A stretch of 19,471 nt of DNA from Gemmatimonadota bacterium (GTDB lineage: Bacteria; Gemmatimonadota; Gemmatimonadetes; JACCXV01; JAHWKZ01): positions 1-19,471 of the forward strand of contig JAHWKZ010000016.1 of NCBI GenBank assembly GCA_019347645.1, read 5' to 3'. The notes below the pieces were generated by a model that saw nothing but the letters and a program-made list of their open reading frames with translations, did not search any database and was not told where the DNA came from. Positions 1-9,435 of this stretch are shown one piece after another; the first letter of the stretch is position 1; each line of letters starts with the position of its first letter. Both the position numbers and the translations under genes were made by a program.

Positions 1-941
1 GGTTGATACAATCCGAAGCCGACACCGAGAGCGGTGGCGCCGAGGATCATCGACCCGACGCCTTCGATCCGTGGCAGCAGGACCATGCCCGCCGAGTACA
101 GGATGAGGCCGCCCCATACCATCGGCCCGTCTCCCCAGGCCCGGCTGATCCGCCCGGCCACCAGTCGCACTACCAGCGACGCCGCGCTGTAGGCGAGGAA
201 GAAGAAGCCGAGGTTGAAGGCGAGGGTCTGCTCGAGCCGGATGGGGAGGAAGGTGAAGACGCCTCCGTGGGCGAGCGTGACGAGCAGCAGAGTGGCGGTG
301 GGGACCACGACCTCTCGGCGAAGCAGCGCCGCCCTATAGTCGACGGGCCCCTCGCCGTGGGACGCCCGCCGGGGCTTCGAGAGGCCCGATCCGAACGCCG
401 CGGCTGCGACCGCGCACACGGTCGCCGCGACGAAGAGCCAGGTCCAGCCGAATCGCGCGGCGATCTCGATCCCGAGCGGTGGCCCGAAGGCGAAGGCGAG
501 GATCGACCCGGTCGAGAGGTAGCCGAGGAACTCCGTCCGCCGCTCCGGCGGCGACAGGTCGGTGACCAGGGTCGTCGAGGCGCTCGTGAACGCGGAGAGG
601 CCTGCACCGTGGACGATTCGCACCAGGCAGAGCGCCAGAACCGTCGGGAAGACGACGTAGAGCGGGGACATCACGGCGGCCGTGACGGCGCCGAGAAGCA
701 GCAGCGGCCGGCGGCCTCGCGTATCGACCGCCTTGCCGACCCACGGTCGCACGGCCAGCACGCCCGCGGAGAAGATCCCCACGACGAGCCCCACCTCGAC
801 GGGGTCCGCGGCGAGATCCCGCAGGTAGAGCGGGAGGGTGGCGACCAGCATCGAGATCGACAGGAAAAACGCCCCCAGGGCGCCGAAGAGCAGGACGAAA
901 TCCCGCCGCGGTGGCCTTTCCCGCGGGGCGGCGGCCCCCAC
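1..941 (-). CDS. MFS transporter, C-terminus beyond the window edge
   Basis: This is a major facilitator superfamily secondary transporter in the inner membrane; the substrate cannot be told from sequence. The frame is open from a GTG at 941 through the left edge (313 codons visible). It shows successive hydrophobic helices (about residues 15-40, 45-66, 78-100, 102-125, 140-160, 165-185, 213-235, 240-262, 273-290, 294-312) and a clear MFS motif A in the loop after helix 2 (GKAVDTRGRRP, residues 69-79). A helix-4-like RIVHGAG follows at 108-114. The usual ~400 aa would put the missing part at roughly 80-90 residues. The GTG lies 2 nt after the TGA of the upstream dehydrogenase gene, and an AAGGA-like site sits in that gene's last codons. 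Cotranscription and translational coupling are therefore likely. A role moving a substrate or product of the dehydrogenase is inference only. Confidence 0.88.
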   Translation of the reverse strand, partial: MGAAAPRERPPRRDFVLLFGALGAFFLSISMLVATLPLYLRDLAADPVEVGLVVGIFSAGVLAVRPWVGKAVDTRGRRPLLLLGAVTAAVMSPLYVVFPTVLALCLVRIVHGAGLSAFTSASTTLVTDLSPPERRTEFLGYLSTGSILAFAFGPPLGIEIAARFGWTWLFVAATVCAVAAAAFGSGLSKPRRASHGEGPVDYRAALLRREVVVPTATLLLVTLAHGGVFTFLPIRLEQTLAFNLGFFFLAYSAASLVVRLVAGRISRAWGDGPMVWGGLILYSAGMVLLPRIEGVGSMILGATALGVGFGLYQ

Positions 942-943
942 CC

Positions 944-2590
944 TCAGTCCTTCTTCCGCGCGATCGACTTGGGCTGGAGGAAGAAGAGCAGGTAGTCCTT
1001 GCCGCCCGCCTTCGAATCGGTCCCCGACATCTGGAAGCCGCCGAAGGGATGGACGCCCACGAGCGCCCCGGTGCACTTGCGGTTGATGTACAGGTTGCCG
1101 ACGTGGAACTCGCGCTTGGCACGCTCGATCTTCTCCGGGTCGGTCGTGTACACCCCTCCGGTCAGGCCGTACTCGGTGTCGTTGGCGATCGCCAGCGCAT
1201 CGTCATAGTCCTTGGCCTCGATCACCGCCAGGACCGGACCGAAGATCTCCTCCTGGGCGATCCGAGCGCGTGGATCGACGCCAGCGAAGATCGTCGGCTG
1301 GATGAACCAACCCTCGGAATCGTCCGCCTTGCTGCCCAGCACCAGCGCGCCCTCGTTCTTCCCGATCTCGATGTACTCGGTCACCTTGTCGAACTGCGAC
1401 TTCGAGACGACCGGCCCCATCCACGCCCCTTCGGTGACCTTCCCGGGCTCGATCCGGCCCGCGCGCTGGACCAGTCGCCTCAGGAATTCGTCGTAGATCG
1501 CCTCGTCGACGATCGCCCGCGAGCACGCCGAGCACTTCTGGCCCTGATACCCGAAAGCGCTGACCGCGACCCCCTCGACGGCTTCGTCGAGATCGGCGTC
1601 GGCGTCGACGATGATGGCGTCCTTGCCCCCCATCTCGGCGATCACCCGCTTGATCCACATCTGGCCGGGCTGCCGGACGGCGGCGCGTTCGACGATCTCG
1701 AGGCCCACCTGCTTGGAACCCGTGAAGGAGACGAACCGGACGAGCGGGTGCTCGACCATCCGGCGGCCGACGACGGTGCCGGGGCCGGTGACGAAGTTCA
1801 GCACCCCGGCCGGCAGTCCCGCCTCGTCCATCACCTCGACCAGCTTCCAGGCGATGGTCATCGCCTCGCCGGCGGGCTTGAGGACCACGGGGTTGCCGGC
1901 CACGATGGCGGCGACCGTCATGCCGGTGGTGATCGCCAGCGGAAAGTTCCAGGGCGGGATGATCGCGCCCGGCCCGAGCGGCAGGTAGACGACCTCGTCC
2001 TCCTCGGGAGGATACTCCGCAAGCGGATACGGGTCGTAGGCGTAGTGCATCATGAGCCGCGCGTAGTAGTCGCAGAAGTCGATGGCCTCGGCGACGTCGG
2101 CGTCGGCCTCGGCCCAGGCCTTGCCGACCTCCCACACCATCCACGCCGCCAGCTCGAGGCGCCGGCGGCGCATGATGTCGGCGGCTCGGAACAAGAAATC
2201 GGCCCGGTCTACGGCGGGAACGTCCCTCCAGGCGTGGAACGCCTCGTCGGCGGCCTCGACCGCCCTGTCGGCGTGCGCTTCGTCGCCCCGGGGGAACACG
2301 CCCACGACCTGCTCGGGGTCGGCCGGATTGGTCGAGCGCTGTTTTTCCTCCAGCCGAACGTCGTCGCCGCCGATCCGGTTCGGATACTCCCGACCGAGCT
2401 GGCTCTCGACCTCGTCGATCGCCGCCTCCATCCGGGCCTTCGTATCGGGGTCGGAGAAGTCGTGATACGTCTCCGGCGCGTAATCGGCGAGCCGCGCCTC
2501 CAGGCTCTCCGGTTCGGTCGACCGCGCGGCCGACTCGGTGACGGCGGCGGGGGCGGCGGCGCGCTGGCTCTCGGTGGCGGGATCGCTCAT
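944..2590 (-). CDS. rocA: L-glutamate gamma-semialdehyde (1-pyrroline-5-carboxylate) dehydrogenase
   Basis: This enzyme oxidises glutamate-5-semialdehyde/P5C to glutamate with NAD+, the second step of proline catabolism and part of arginine/ornithine breakdown; it is cytosolic. The protein is 548 aa, normal for the monofunctional P5CDH class of the aldehyde dehydrogenase superfamily. It carries PWNFPLAI (213-220, cofactor region), the general-base Glu in AEMGGKD (E319) and the catalytic Cys in GQKCSACSR (C353). The 34-residue Glu-Cys spacing matches the family. The C-terminal VGVHPFGGFQMSGTDSKAGG region is characteristic of P5CDH rather than of general aldehyde dehydrogenases. The ATG is preceded by AAAGGA at suitable distance. 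The first ~30 residues are Ala/Ser/Glu-rich and probably disordered. No proline dehydrogenase gene is visible here, so that partner must be encoded elsewhere. The symbol could equally be pruA or putA2. Confidence 0.95.
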   Translation of the reverse strand: MSDPATESQRAAAPAAVTESAARSTEPESLEARLADYAPETYHDFSDPDTKARMEAAIDEVESQLGREYPNRIGGDDVRLEEKQRSTNPADPEQVVGVFPRGDEAHADRAVEAADEAFHAWRDVPAVDRADFLFRAADIMRRRRLELAAWMVWEVGKAWAEADADVAEAIDFCDYYARLMMHYAYDPYPLAEYPPEEDEVVYLPLGPGAIIPPWNFPLAITTGMTVAAIVAGNPVVLKPAGEAMTIAWKLVEVMDEAGLPAGVLNFVTGPGTVVGRRMVEHPLVRFVSFTGSKQVGLEIVERAAVRQPGQMWIKRVIAEMGGKDAIIVDADADLDEAVEGVAVSAFGYQGQKCSACSRAIVDEAIYDEFLRRLVQRAGRIEPGKVTEGAWMGPVVSKSQFDKVTEYIEIGKNEGALVLGSKADDSEGWFIQPTIFAGVDPRARIAQEEIFGPVLAVIEAKDYDDALAIANDTEYGLTGGVYTTDPEKIERAKREFHVGNLYINRKCTGALVGVHPFGGFQMSGTDSKAGGKDYLLFFLQPKSIARKKD

Positions 2591-2631
2591 CGGAACGTCC
2601 TTTCGGAGGATATCGAGATCGTCGTCTTCTC

Positions 2632-2661
2632 AAAGGTCCGCGCGGGGGGAAGGGCAGTCAA
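2632..2661 (-). promoter_or_regulatory. Possible promoter of the P5C dehydrogenase gene
   Basis: Reading the minus strand, TTGACT (2661-2656) matches five of six -35 consensus bases. The -10 at 17-18 nt spacing is poor (GACCTT or ACCTTT). The site lies about 40-70 nt upstream of the dehydrogenase ATG in the divergent gap to the SDR gene. Only the -35 element is convincing. Confidence 0.25.
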
Positions 2662-2728
2662 CCGGAGACCGCCGCGGCCCACCTCCCCCCGAGTGCGCCC
2701 CCCGTCCCCCGTGACTACGTTGGGCCGC

Positions 2729-3553
2729 ATGGGACGCGAGTTGTCGGGCCGGGTCGTCGCCATCACCGGAGCTTCGAGCGGGATCGGGGCCGCCGCCGCG
2801 GTGGCCTGCGCGAGGCGCGGAATGCGGGTGGGGCTGTTCGCCCGCCGCGTCGGTCGGCTCCACGAGGTCGCCGGGGAAGTCCGCGAGGCGGGCGGCGAGG
2901 CCGAGGTCGTGATCGGCGACGTACGCGACCGGCAGGCGGTCTTCGCCCTCGTCGAGGCCGTCACCCGGCGGTGGCGCCGACTGGACATCATGGTCGCGAA
3001 CGCCGGCTTCGGCATCGCGGCGCCGGTCGCCGAGACGCCGCCGGAGGAGGTCCGCGAGATCTTCGACGTCAACGCCATCGGCACCGTCTGGGCGATCCAG
3101 GCGGCCTGGCCGATCTTCGAGATCGAGCGCCGCGGTCACCTCGTCCTGGTGTCGAGTGGAGCCGCGCTCCACGGCATTCCCGCGAACGCCCTCTACAGCG
3201 CGACCAAGGCGGCCCAGCGGAACCTGGCCGAGGGGCTGAAGGTCGAGGCCGAGGCGATCGGGGTGGACGTCTCGGTGATCCTACCGATCGTGACCGAAAC
3301 GGATTTCCGGCGGAACCTCCGCGACCACACGGGCGGTAGGAGGGAGCGGGCGGACGCGAGGATCGGCGGCCCGCGCCAGAGCTCCGAGGAGGTGGCCGAG
3401 GCGATCGTCGCTTGCCTGGCCTCGCCGAAGTTCGAGGTCTATCCATACCGGCCGGCCCGGCTGCTGCCGTTCCTCGAAGCGGTGTCGCCGGCGCTGACCG
3501 AGCGGATCCTGCGCTATCCCGAGTACTACCGCCGCCAGACGGGCTCGAAGTAG
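2729..3553 (+). CDS. Short-chain dehydrogenase/reductase (SDR), classical type
   Basis: This is an NAD(P)-dependent oxidoreductase with a Rossmann fold; its substrate is unknown. The 274-aa protein has the cofactor-binding TGASSGIG (13-20), with ARR at 38-40 suggesting NADP preference. It also has the NAG motif (91-93), structural/catalytic Asn115, Ser143 and the YSATK catalytic pair Tyr156/Lys160, so the complete tetrad is present. The C-terminal 60 residues are rich in Pro and Tyr (RYPEYYRR) and likely form the substrate lid. I chose the ATG at 2729. In-frame GTG (2711) and TTG (2720) codons exist upstream, but coding signal begins at the ATG. No Shine-Dalgarno is present; TACGTT lies 7 nt before the ATG, suggesting a leaderless transcript. 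The same frame stays open far upstream across the dehydrogenase gene, which is a high-GC antisense artefact. Confidence 0.93.
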   Translation: MGRELSGRVVAITGASSGIGAAAAVACARRGMRVGLFARRVGRLHEVAGEVREAGGEAEVVIGDVRDRQAVFALVEAVTRRWRRLDIMVANAGFGIAAPVAETPPEEVREIFDVNAIGTVWAIQAAWPIFEIERRGHLVLVSSGAALHGIPANALYSATKAAQRNLAEGLKVEAEAIGVDVSVILPIVTETDFRRNLRDHTGGRRERADARIGGPRQSSEEVAEAIVACLASPKFEVYPYRPARLLPFLEAVSPALTERILRYPEYYRRQTGSK

Positions 3554-3757
3554 CCGTTCGCGGCGCCCTCTACGACCGGTGACGACACGAGATTGAAACC
3601 CTTTCACCGTTTCGCGCGTCGAATGGGATAGACGCGACGCTCCGTTCTTCGAACGGGCCGTCCAGCGTGCTAGAACCCGGTGCTCGTTCCATCGAGACGT
3701 CGAACCGCGCCCGGCTCATCGATGGCGACTCTCTGGCCCTGTGGGAAGGAGAGCGTC
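3554..3757. other. Intergenic region with two adjacent inverted repeats
   Basis: The 204 nt between the SDR stop and the FN3 lipoprotein start are less GC-rich than their surroundings. They hold two short inverted repeats: CGCGTC(3615-3620)/GACGCG(3631-3636) with a 10-nt loop, and CCGTTC(3642-3647)/GAACGG(3651-3656) with a 3-nt loop. GAAAC and GTTTC also flank the stretch before them (about 3595-3613). No T tract follows either hairpin, so they are not obvious intrinsic terminators. They may be a weak SDR terminator or a regulator site for the lipoprotein gene. TAGAAC at 3671-3676 is a weak -10 candidate. Confidence 0.4.
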
Positions 3758-4180
3758 ATGGCGAAAGTCTGGCCCGTTCGCGAGTTACTCGTGCCTTTTC
3801 ACCTCTTGATCGCGGCGGCCCTCGCCGCGTGCGCGTCCGCTCCGCCCGGTCCGTCCTCGGAGATCGACGCGCCGGTCGCCCCCAGCCATCTCACCGTCGC
3901 CCTCGATCCGGCGGGCGCCTTCGTCCTCGAATGGCGAGACAACTCCATCGACGAGACGTCGTTCCTCCTCGTCGAGGACTGCGGGGATTCTCGTGGCTGG
4001 GTGGCCGCGGTCGGACAGGATCAGACCCGGGTGATCCTGAAAAAGGCCGTCCCGGAGACGACCTGCTCGTTCGTGATCTTCGCCGCGAACGGGGGCGGGC
4101 TCTCGAGCCCGAGCAACGTGGCGACGATCGGAGACGTGTCGGTGCTCCTGCCGATACTGACGAAGGTCGACCGACCTTAG
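3758..4180 (+). CDS. Lipoprotein with one fibronectin type III-like domain
   Basis: This is a predicted envelope-anchored protein of 140 aa with no assignable enzymatic role. Residues 1-24 form a lipoprotein signal with lipobox LAAC, so Cys25 would be lipidated. After a Pro/Ser linker, residues ~40-125 look like a single FN3 domain. The tell-tale pattern is a strand ending in LEWRDNSIDETSF (58-70) and a closing AANGGGLSSPSNVAT (109-123), common in secreted FN3 domains. Cys75 and Cys103 could form a disulfide. The ATG at 3758 has an excellent ribosome-binding site (GGAAGGAG, 7 nt upstream). An in-frame ATG at 3680 would add an implausible n-region. The gene converges on pdxT with only 22 nt between stops. 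FN3 domains usually mediate protein or carbohydrate contact, so an adhesive or scaffold role is inference. Confidence 0.82.
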   Translation: MAKVWPVRELLVPFHLLIAAALAACASAPPGPSSEIDAPVAPSHLTVALDPAGAFVLEWRDNSIDETSFLLVEDCGDSRGWVAAVGQDQTRVILKKAVPETTCSFVIFAANGGGLSSPSNVATIGDVSVLLPILTKVDRP

Positions 4181-4202
4181 GGGGATCGGGTCTCGACGGT
4201 CT

Positions 4203-4907
4203 TCAGGTGCGGGTCGCGTCGGCCTTCGTGCCGGACGCGATCTCGACGAATCGCCGGTGGAGCCGGTCGTCACCGACGAGCTCGGGATGGAAGGTGGCAA
4301 CCAGGGCGCGATCGGCTTCGGCGAGGACGATCTCGCCGTCGACCGTCGCCAGCGGGCTCATCCCTCGGCCGATCCTCTCGATCGCCGGAGCGCGGATGAA
4401 GACCGCCTTCAGCGGCCCCCCGTCGAGGCCATCGACCTCGAGCTGGGTGACGAAGGAGTCCACCTGCCTGCCATAGGCGTTGCGGCGGACGGTCATGGGG
4501 AGGAGCGAGAGGTGGGGCGCGGGGGCACCGATCACCTCGTCGGCCGCGAGGATCGCGCCGGCGCAGGTACCGAAGATCGGCATCCCCTCCTCCCAGCGGC
4601 CCCGGATCGCCTCCAGGAGACGCTCCCAGTCGAGAAGGGTCCGGAACGTCGTGGACTCGCCGCCGGGCAGGACGAGCCCGTCGAGCCCCTCGAGGTCCTC
4701 GGGTCGCTTCACCCATCGAGCGCGGGCGCCGGTCCGTTCGAGCGCGGCGGCGTGCTCGGCCACGTCGCCCTGGACGGCCAGCACCCCGATCGTGGGGCGG
4801 ACGGCCTCCTCGGCGGGGGTCGTGGGGGAGCCCGTCTCGTCCCGGGGCCGCCCGTTGCGCCGGACGGCCGGGTCGCCGGGCTTCGGCAGGTCGGCGATGC
4901 GCGTCAT
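4203..4907 (-). CDS. pdxT: PLP synthase glutaminase subunit PdxT
   Basis: PdxT hydrolyses glutamine and passes ammonia to PdxS for pyridoxal 5'-phosphate synthesis by the DXP-independent route. It is a class I glutamine amidotransferase with a complete triad: Cys115 in FGTCAGA, and His207 and Glu209 in FHPEL. The C-to-H spacing of 92 matches known PdxT. VLAVQGDVAEH (42-52) and LPGGESTT (80-87) are family signatures. At 234 aa it is longer than the usual ~190-200 because of a ~38-residue N-terminal extension rich in Pro, Arg and Asp before the first beta strand. I saw no alternative ATG/GTG start between the extension and the domain. GAGGGGG lies upstream of the ATG, which follows the pdxS stop by 16 nt, so the two genes form an operon. 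Confidence 0.95.
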   Translation of the reverse strand: MTRIADLPKPGDPAVRRNGRPRDETGSPTTPAEEAVRPTIGVLAVQGDVAEHAAALERTGARARWVKRPEDLEGLDGLVLPGGESTTFRTLLDWERLLEAIRGRWEEGMPIFGTCAGAILAADEVIGAPAPHLSLLPMTVRRNAYGRQVDSFVTQLEVDGLDGGPLKAVFIRAPAIERIGRGMSPLATVDGEIVLAEADRALVATFHPELVGDDRLHRRFVEIASGTKADATRT

Positions 4908-4923
4908 GCCGGCGCCGACCCCC

Positions 4924-5820
4924 TCAGGTGGAGCGGGTCTGCATCAGCTCGTGCTCCTCGAGCCGCTCGAGCCCCTCCATCGCCGCTTCGGCGCCGAGCT
5001 CCTCGGAAATCCGCGCCAGGATGTCGGGATCGTCGTAGTGGGTGGTGGCCAGGACGATCGCCCGGCCGTAGGCCTCGGGATCGGCGCTCTTGAAGATTCC
5101 GCTGCCGACGAACACGCCGTCGGCGCCCAGCTGCATCATCAGCGCCGCGTCGGCCGGCGTGGCGATGCCCCCGGCGGCGAAGTTCACCACCGGCAGCCGG
5201 CCGGTCCCGGCCACCTCGACGACCAGGTCCACCGGGGCACCGATCTCCTTCGCATAGACGAACCGCTCGTCGGGCTCCATGGACGTCAGCTCCCGGATCT
5301 GACCCATCACCCGGCGCAGGTGGCGGACCGCCTCGACGATGTTGCCGGTGCCGGGCTCGCCCTTGGTGCGGATCATCGACGCGCCTTCGGCGATCCGGCG
5401 AAGCGCCTCGCCCAGGTCGCGGGCGCCGCAGACGAACGGGACGGTGAACGCCCGCTTGTCGATGTGGTGGGTCTCGTCGGCCGGGGTGAGGACCTCGGAC
5501 TCGTCGATGTAATCGACCCCGAGCGCCTCCTCGATCCGGGCCTCCACGAAATGACCGATCCGGCACTTCGCCATGACCGGGATGGAGACGGCGTCGAGGA
5601 TCGCCCTGATCTTCACGACCGGAGCCATCCGCGCCACGCCTCCGGCGGCGCGGATGTCGGCCGGCACGCGCTCGAGGGCCATCACGGCCACCGCGCCCGC
5701 CTCCTCGGCGATTCGCGCCTGATCGGCGTCGACGACGTCCATGATGACGCCGCCCTTCAGCATCTGGGCGAGGCCGCGCTTGACCTCCGGCGTGCCGGTC
5801 TCCTTGTCGGTCGGAGTCAT
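4924..5820 (-). CDS. pdxS: PLP synthase synthase subunit PdxS
   Basis: PdxS condenses ribose 5-phosphate, glyceraldehyde 3-phosphate and PdxT-derived ammonia into pyridoxal 5'-phosphate, as a dodecamer of (beta/alpha)8 barrels. The 298-aa product keeps the catalytic residues: Asp28 in GGVIMDVV, the Schiff-base Lys85 in VMAKCRIGH and the second Lys153 in RTKGEPGTGN. ALERVPADIRAAGG and NFAAGGIATPADAA are near-invariant family segments. I prefer the ATG at 5820; an in-frame ATG at 5835 (adding MYLLH) overlaps the probable -10 box. If that promoter is right, the mRNA begins at or just before the 5820 ATG and is leaderless; there is no Shine-Dalgarno. Its Val/Ala-rich C-terminus ends in LEEHELMQTRST. 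Confidence 0.97.
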   Translation of the reverse strand: MTPTDKETGTPEVKRGLAQMLKGGVIMDVVDADQARIAEEAGAVAVMALERVPADIRAAGGVARMAPVVKIRAILDAVSIPVMAKCRIGHFVEARIEEALGVDYIDESEVLTPADETHHIDKRAFTVPFVCGARDLGEALRRIAEGASMIRTKGEPGTGNIVEAVRHLRRVMGQIRELTSMEPDERFVYAKEIGAPVDLVVEVAGTGRLPVVNFAAGGIATPADAALMMQLGADGVFVGSGIFKSADPEAYGRAIVLATTHYDDPDILARISEELGAEAAMEGLERLEEHELMQTRST

Positions 5821-5826
5821 GTGCAG

Positions 5827-5854
5827 AAGATACATGCCCTCGGCGGCGCCACAA
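5827..5854 (-). promoter_or_regulatory. Probable pdxST promoter (leaderless)
   Basis: On the minus strand TTGTGG (5854-5849) and TATCTT (5832-5827) are separated by 16 nt. The -10 ends 6 nt before the pdxS ATG at 5820, so transcription would begin essentially at the start codon. The -10 matches four consensus positions and the -35 three. No MocR/PdxR-type repeat was noticed. Confidence 0.45.
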
Positions 5855-5871
5855 AGGGGCGAGGAGCGCGT

Positions 5872-5899
5872 TTGACTTGACCGGTCGGGGCTCGAGATT
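5872..5899 (+). promoter_or_regulatory. Possible promoter of the family 9 glycosyltransferase gene
   Basis: TTGACT (5872-5877) is a near-consensus -35, followed after 16 nt by the weak -10 GAGATT (5894-5899). The start ATG is 8 nt further on and lacks a Shine-Dalgarno, so this is again compatible with a leaderless message. TTGAC occurs twice in tandem here (5872 and 5877), so the exact register is uncertain. The site is back-to-back with the pdxS promoter. Confidence 0.4.
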
Positions 5900-5907
5900 C
5901 CGGATCC

Positions 5908-6981
5908 ATGCTGCGATCCATACCGGCCGAGCCGCGTCGGATCCTCGTGGTCCGACTGGGCTCCCTCGGCGACGTCGCGCGCGTGCTGCCGATGCTGGCC
6001 GGTCTCCGCGCGCGCTTCCCGAGCGCCGAGATCGACTGGGTGGTGCAGAAGCGGGCGGTGGACCTGCTCGCCGGTCATCCCCAGCTCGATCGCGTCTTCG
6101 TCGTGCCGTTCCGCCGCTGGAGGGACGTGGTCTCGATCGAGGCGTGGCGGCTCGCCCGGGGGATGCGCGCGCGGGAGTACGATCTGATCCTCGATTTCCA
6201 GGGGTCGATGAAGGGTACGGTGGCCGCCCTCCTCGCGAGTCGGCGCTCGGTCCGGGTCGGCTGGAGCCCGCTGCACGCGGAGGAGGGGACGTTCCTCCTC
6301 TTCCACGGTCATCGGACGCCTCCAGGCAGGCGCGTGAACCGGCACCTGCGCTTCCGGTGCCTCGTCGACTGGCTCGACGTTCCGGACGTGCCCGGCGAGC
6401 CGCCGACCTACGGCGACGACGACGTGCGGCCGGTGGATGGGTTCGTCGCAAGGAGCCCCGACCTGCCGCGGCCCTGGATCCTGATCTACCCGTGGACCAG
6501 CACGGCGGGATCCCACCGTCGCTGGGACCTGGACCGGATGCGGCGCGCCACCCGGGAGCTGGCGGAGCGCACGGGGGGAACCGCGCTGGTCGGATGGGGG
6601 CCGGCCGAGGAGGCGGCGGCGCGGGCGTTCGCGGATTCGGTGGAGGGGTCGGTCCTCGCGCCGCGGACGACGATCCGCGGGCTGTGCTACCTGCTCGAGC
6701 GGTGCGACCTCTACGTGGGGGTGAACACCGGTCCGATGCACCTCGCGGCGCTGGTCGGCGCGCCCGTGGTGGCGGTCTTCGGCGCGCGCTCCGACCCCGG
6801 GATCCACGCCCCGATCGGTTGGAGGGGAGCGGTCGAGGTGATCGCCACGCCGGAGGCGCGCGAGCTCCGCGCCTGGGAGCGGCGTGGCCTGGAGCCCTTC
6901 GACTGGCCCGACCCCGGAACGGTCGTGGAGGCCGCGCACCGGCTCCTCGCCGAGGCCGCCGCCCGGGACGACCTCCCCTAG
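5908..6981 (+). CDS. Glycosyltransferase family 9 (ADP-heptose:LPS heptosyltransferase-like)
   Basis: This is a GT-B fold enzyme that probably adds a heptose or related sugar to lipopolysaccharide core on the cytoplasmic face of the inner membrane. The 357-aa product has the family's N-terminal ILVVRLGSLGDVA (12-24), whose GD contains the putative catalytic Asp22. It also has a central GSHRRW (201-206) matching the WaaC/WaaF-like basic motif, and the donor-binding NTGPMHLAAL (273-282) followed by VVAVFGARSDPG. I cannot decide between heptosyltransferase I, II or another GT9 activity. No other LPS gene is adjacent, so it is an isolated locus. The ATG has no Shine-Dalgarno. Its stop is only 4 nt from the convergent acetyl-CoA synthetase stop. 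Confidence 0.9.
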   Translation: MLRSIPAEPRRILVVRLGSLGDVARVLPMLAGLRARFPSAEIDWVVQKRAVDLLAGHPQLDRVFVVPFRRWRDVVSIEAWRLARGMRAREYDLILDFQGSMKGTVAALLASRRSVRVGWSPLHAEEGTFLLFHGHRTPPGRRVNRHLRFRCLVDWLDVPDVPGEPPTYGDDDVRPVDGFVARSPDLPRPWILIYPWTSTAGSHRRWDLDRMRRATRELAERTGGTALVGWGPAEEAAARAFADSVEGSVLAPRTTIRGLCYLLERCDLYVGVNTGPMHLAALVGAPVVAVFGARSDPGIHAPIGWRGAVEVIATPEARELRAWERRGLEPFDWPDPGTVVEAAHRLLAEAAARDDLP

Positions 6982-6985
6982 CCGG

Positions 6986-8935
<1,950 letters not shown>

Positions 8936-8963
8936 GGCTCTTCCTCCGGTCCAGGAAGCACGA

Positions 8964-8988
8964 CGGCCGCCCCGGAACGGGACGGCCG
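8964..8988 (-). terminator. Hairpin between the small lipoprotein gene and acs
   Basis: CGGCCG (8964-8969) pairs with CGGCCG (8983-8988), and inside them CCCG (8971-8974) pairs with CGGG (8978-8981) around a GAA loop, with one C/A mismatch. In minus-strand reading it lies between the lipoprotein stop and the acs ribosome-binding site. It is followed only by the weak tract TCGTGCTT. It is best read as an intrinsic terminator or attenuator that partly separates the two genes. Confidence 0.45.
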
Positions 8989-9029
8989 CGCGCTGTTCAA
9001 CGGTGGGTCACGACGGTGGAACGCGCCGA

Positions 9030-9236
9030 TCACATCTGATGGGTCGTATCCATCAACATCGTGTCGGCCAGGGTGTCCCCCGTCAACGGCGCCGTCTCGG
9101 GAGCCGGCGGAGGCGTGGTCAGAGCGGTGTCGGCGGGGGTCAGTTCCTCTTCACCCTCGTCGGCCCCCTCTGCGCAGGCGCCGAGGCCCAGCGCGAGCGT
9201 GAAGGCGAACACGGGAACCAGCTTCCAGAACCGCAT
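9030..9236 (-). CDS. Small acidic Thr-rich lipoprotein
   Basis: I do not recognise this 68-aa predicted lipoprotein. Residues 1-20 (MRFWKLVPVF onward) form a signal with lipobox LGAC and lipidated Cys21. The mature part of 48 residues is low-complexity, dominated by Glu/Asp, Thr, Pro and Ala (ADEGEEELTPADTALT), and is probably unstructured. The ATG at 9236 has a strong ribosome-binding site (GGGAGG, 6 nt upstream). The frame stays open for 40 further codons upstream, but the signal peptide and the RBS fix the start. The 5' leader contains the inverted repeat AGAGAA/TTCTCT (9265-9270/9278-9283). It is transcribed divergently from the TVP38-like gene and upstream of acs, from which a hairpin separates it. 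Small, disordered, Thr-rich lipoproteins of this kind are often rank-and-file envelope proteins of unknown function. Confidence 0.75.
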   Translation of the reverse strand: MRFWKLVPVFAFTLALGLGACAEGADEGEEELTPADTALTTPPPAPETAPLTGDTLADTMLMDTTHQM

Positions 9237-9399
9237 GCAAGGCCTCCCTCTCAAGGTCCTTGGTAGAGAAAAAGTCGTTCTCTCGTTGGAGGCGATCGGA
9301 TGGTGCGTCGCCCCGGGCTTCCGATGAGTATGGGCGACCCCGGCCCTCGCCGTCAAGGCATAGCGGTCCCGAGGTGAGCGGGAGAGGCATCCGGAGCCC

Positions 9400-9429
9400 T
9401 TGTCCGCGTTCGTCCACAGTGGTTAGTCT
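9400..9429 (+). promoter_or_regulatory. Probable promoter of the TVP38-like gene (leaderless)
   Basis: TTGTCC (9400-9405) and TAGTCT (9424-9429) are 18 nt apart. The GTG start at 9436 follows the -10 by 6 nt with no Shine-Dalgarno, the same geometry as the pdxS promoter. Confidence 0.4.
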
Positions 9430-9435
9430 AGGTTC

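Noticed and set aside
911..2728. A very long plus-strand open frame across the P5C dehydrogenase gene that runs into the SDR gene
   Set aside because: It is the mirror of a clear dehydrogenase gene in high-GC DNA. Its product is Asp/Arg/Gly/His-rich without domains. Only the part from 2729, with complete SDR motifs, is real.
5836..6939. Minus-strand open frame upstream of and in frame with pdxS, antisense to the GT9 gene
   Set aside because: The Arg/Pro/His-rich product has no motifs, while the opposite strand encodes a complete family 9 glycosyltransferase. Open antisense frames are expected at this GC content.
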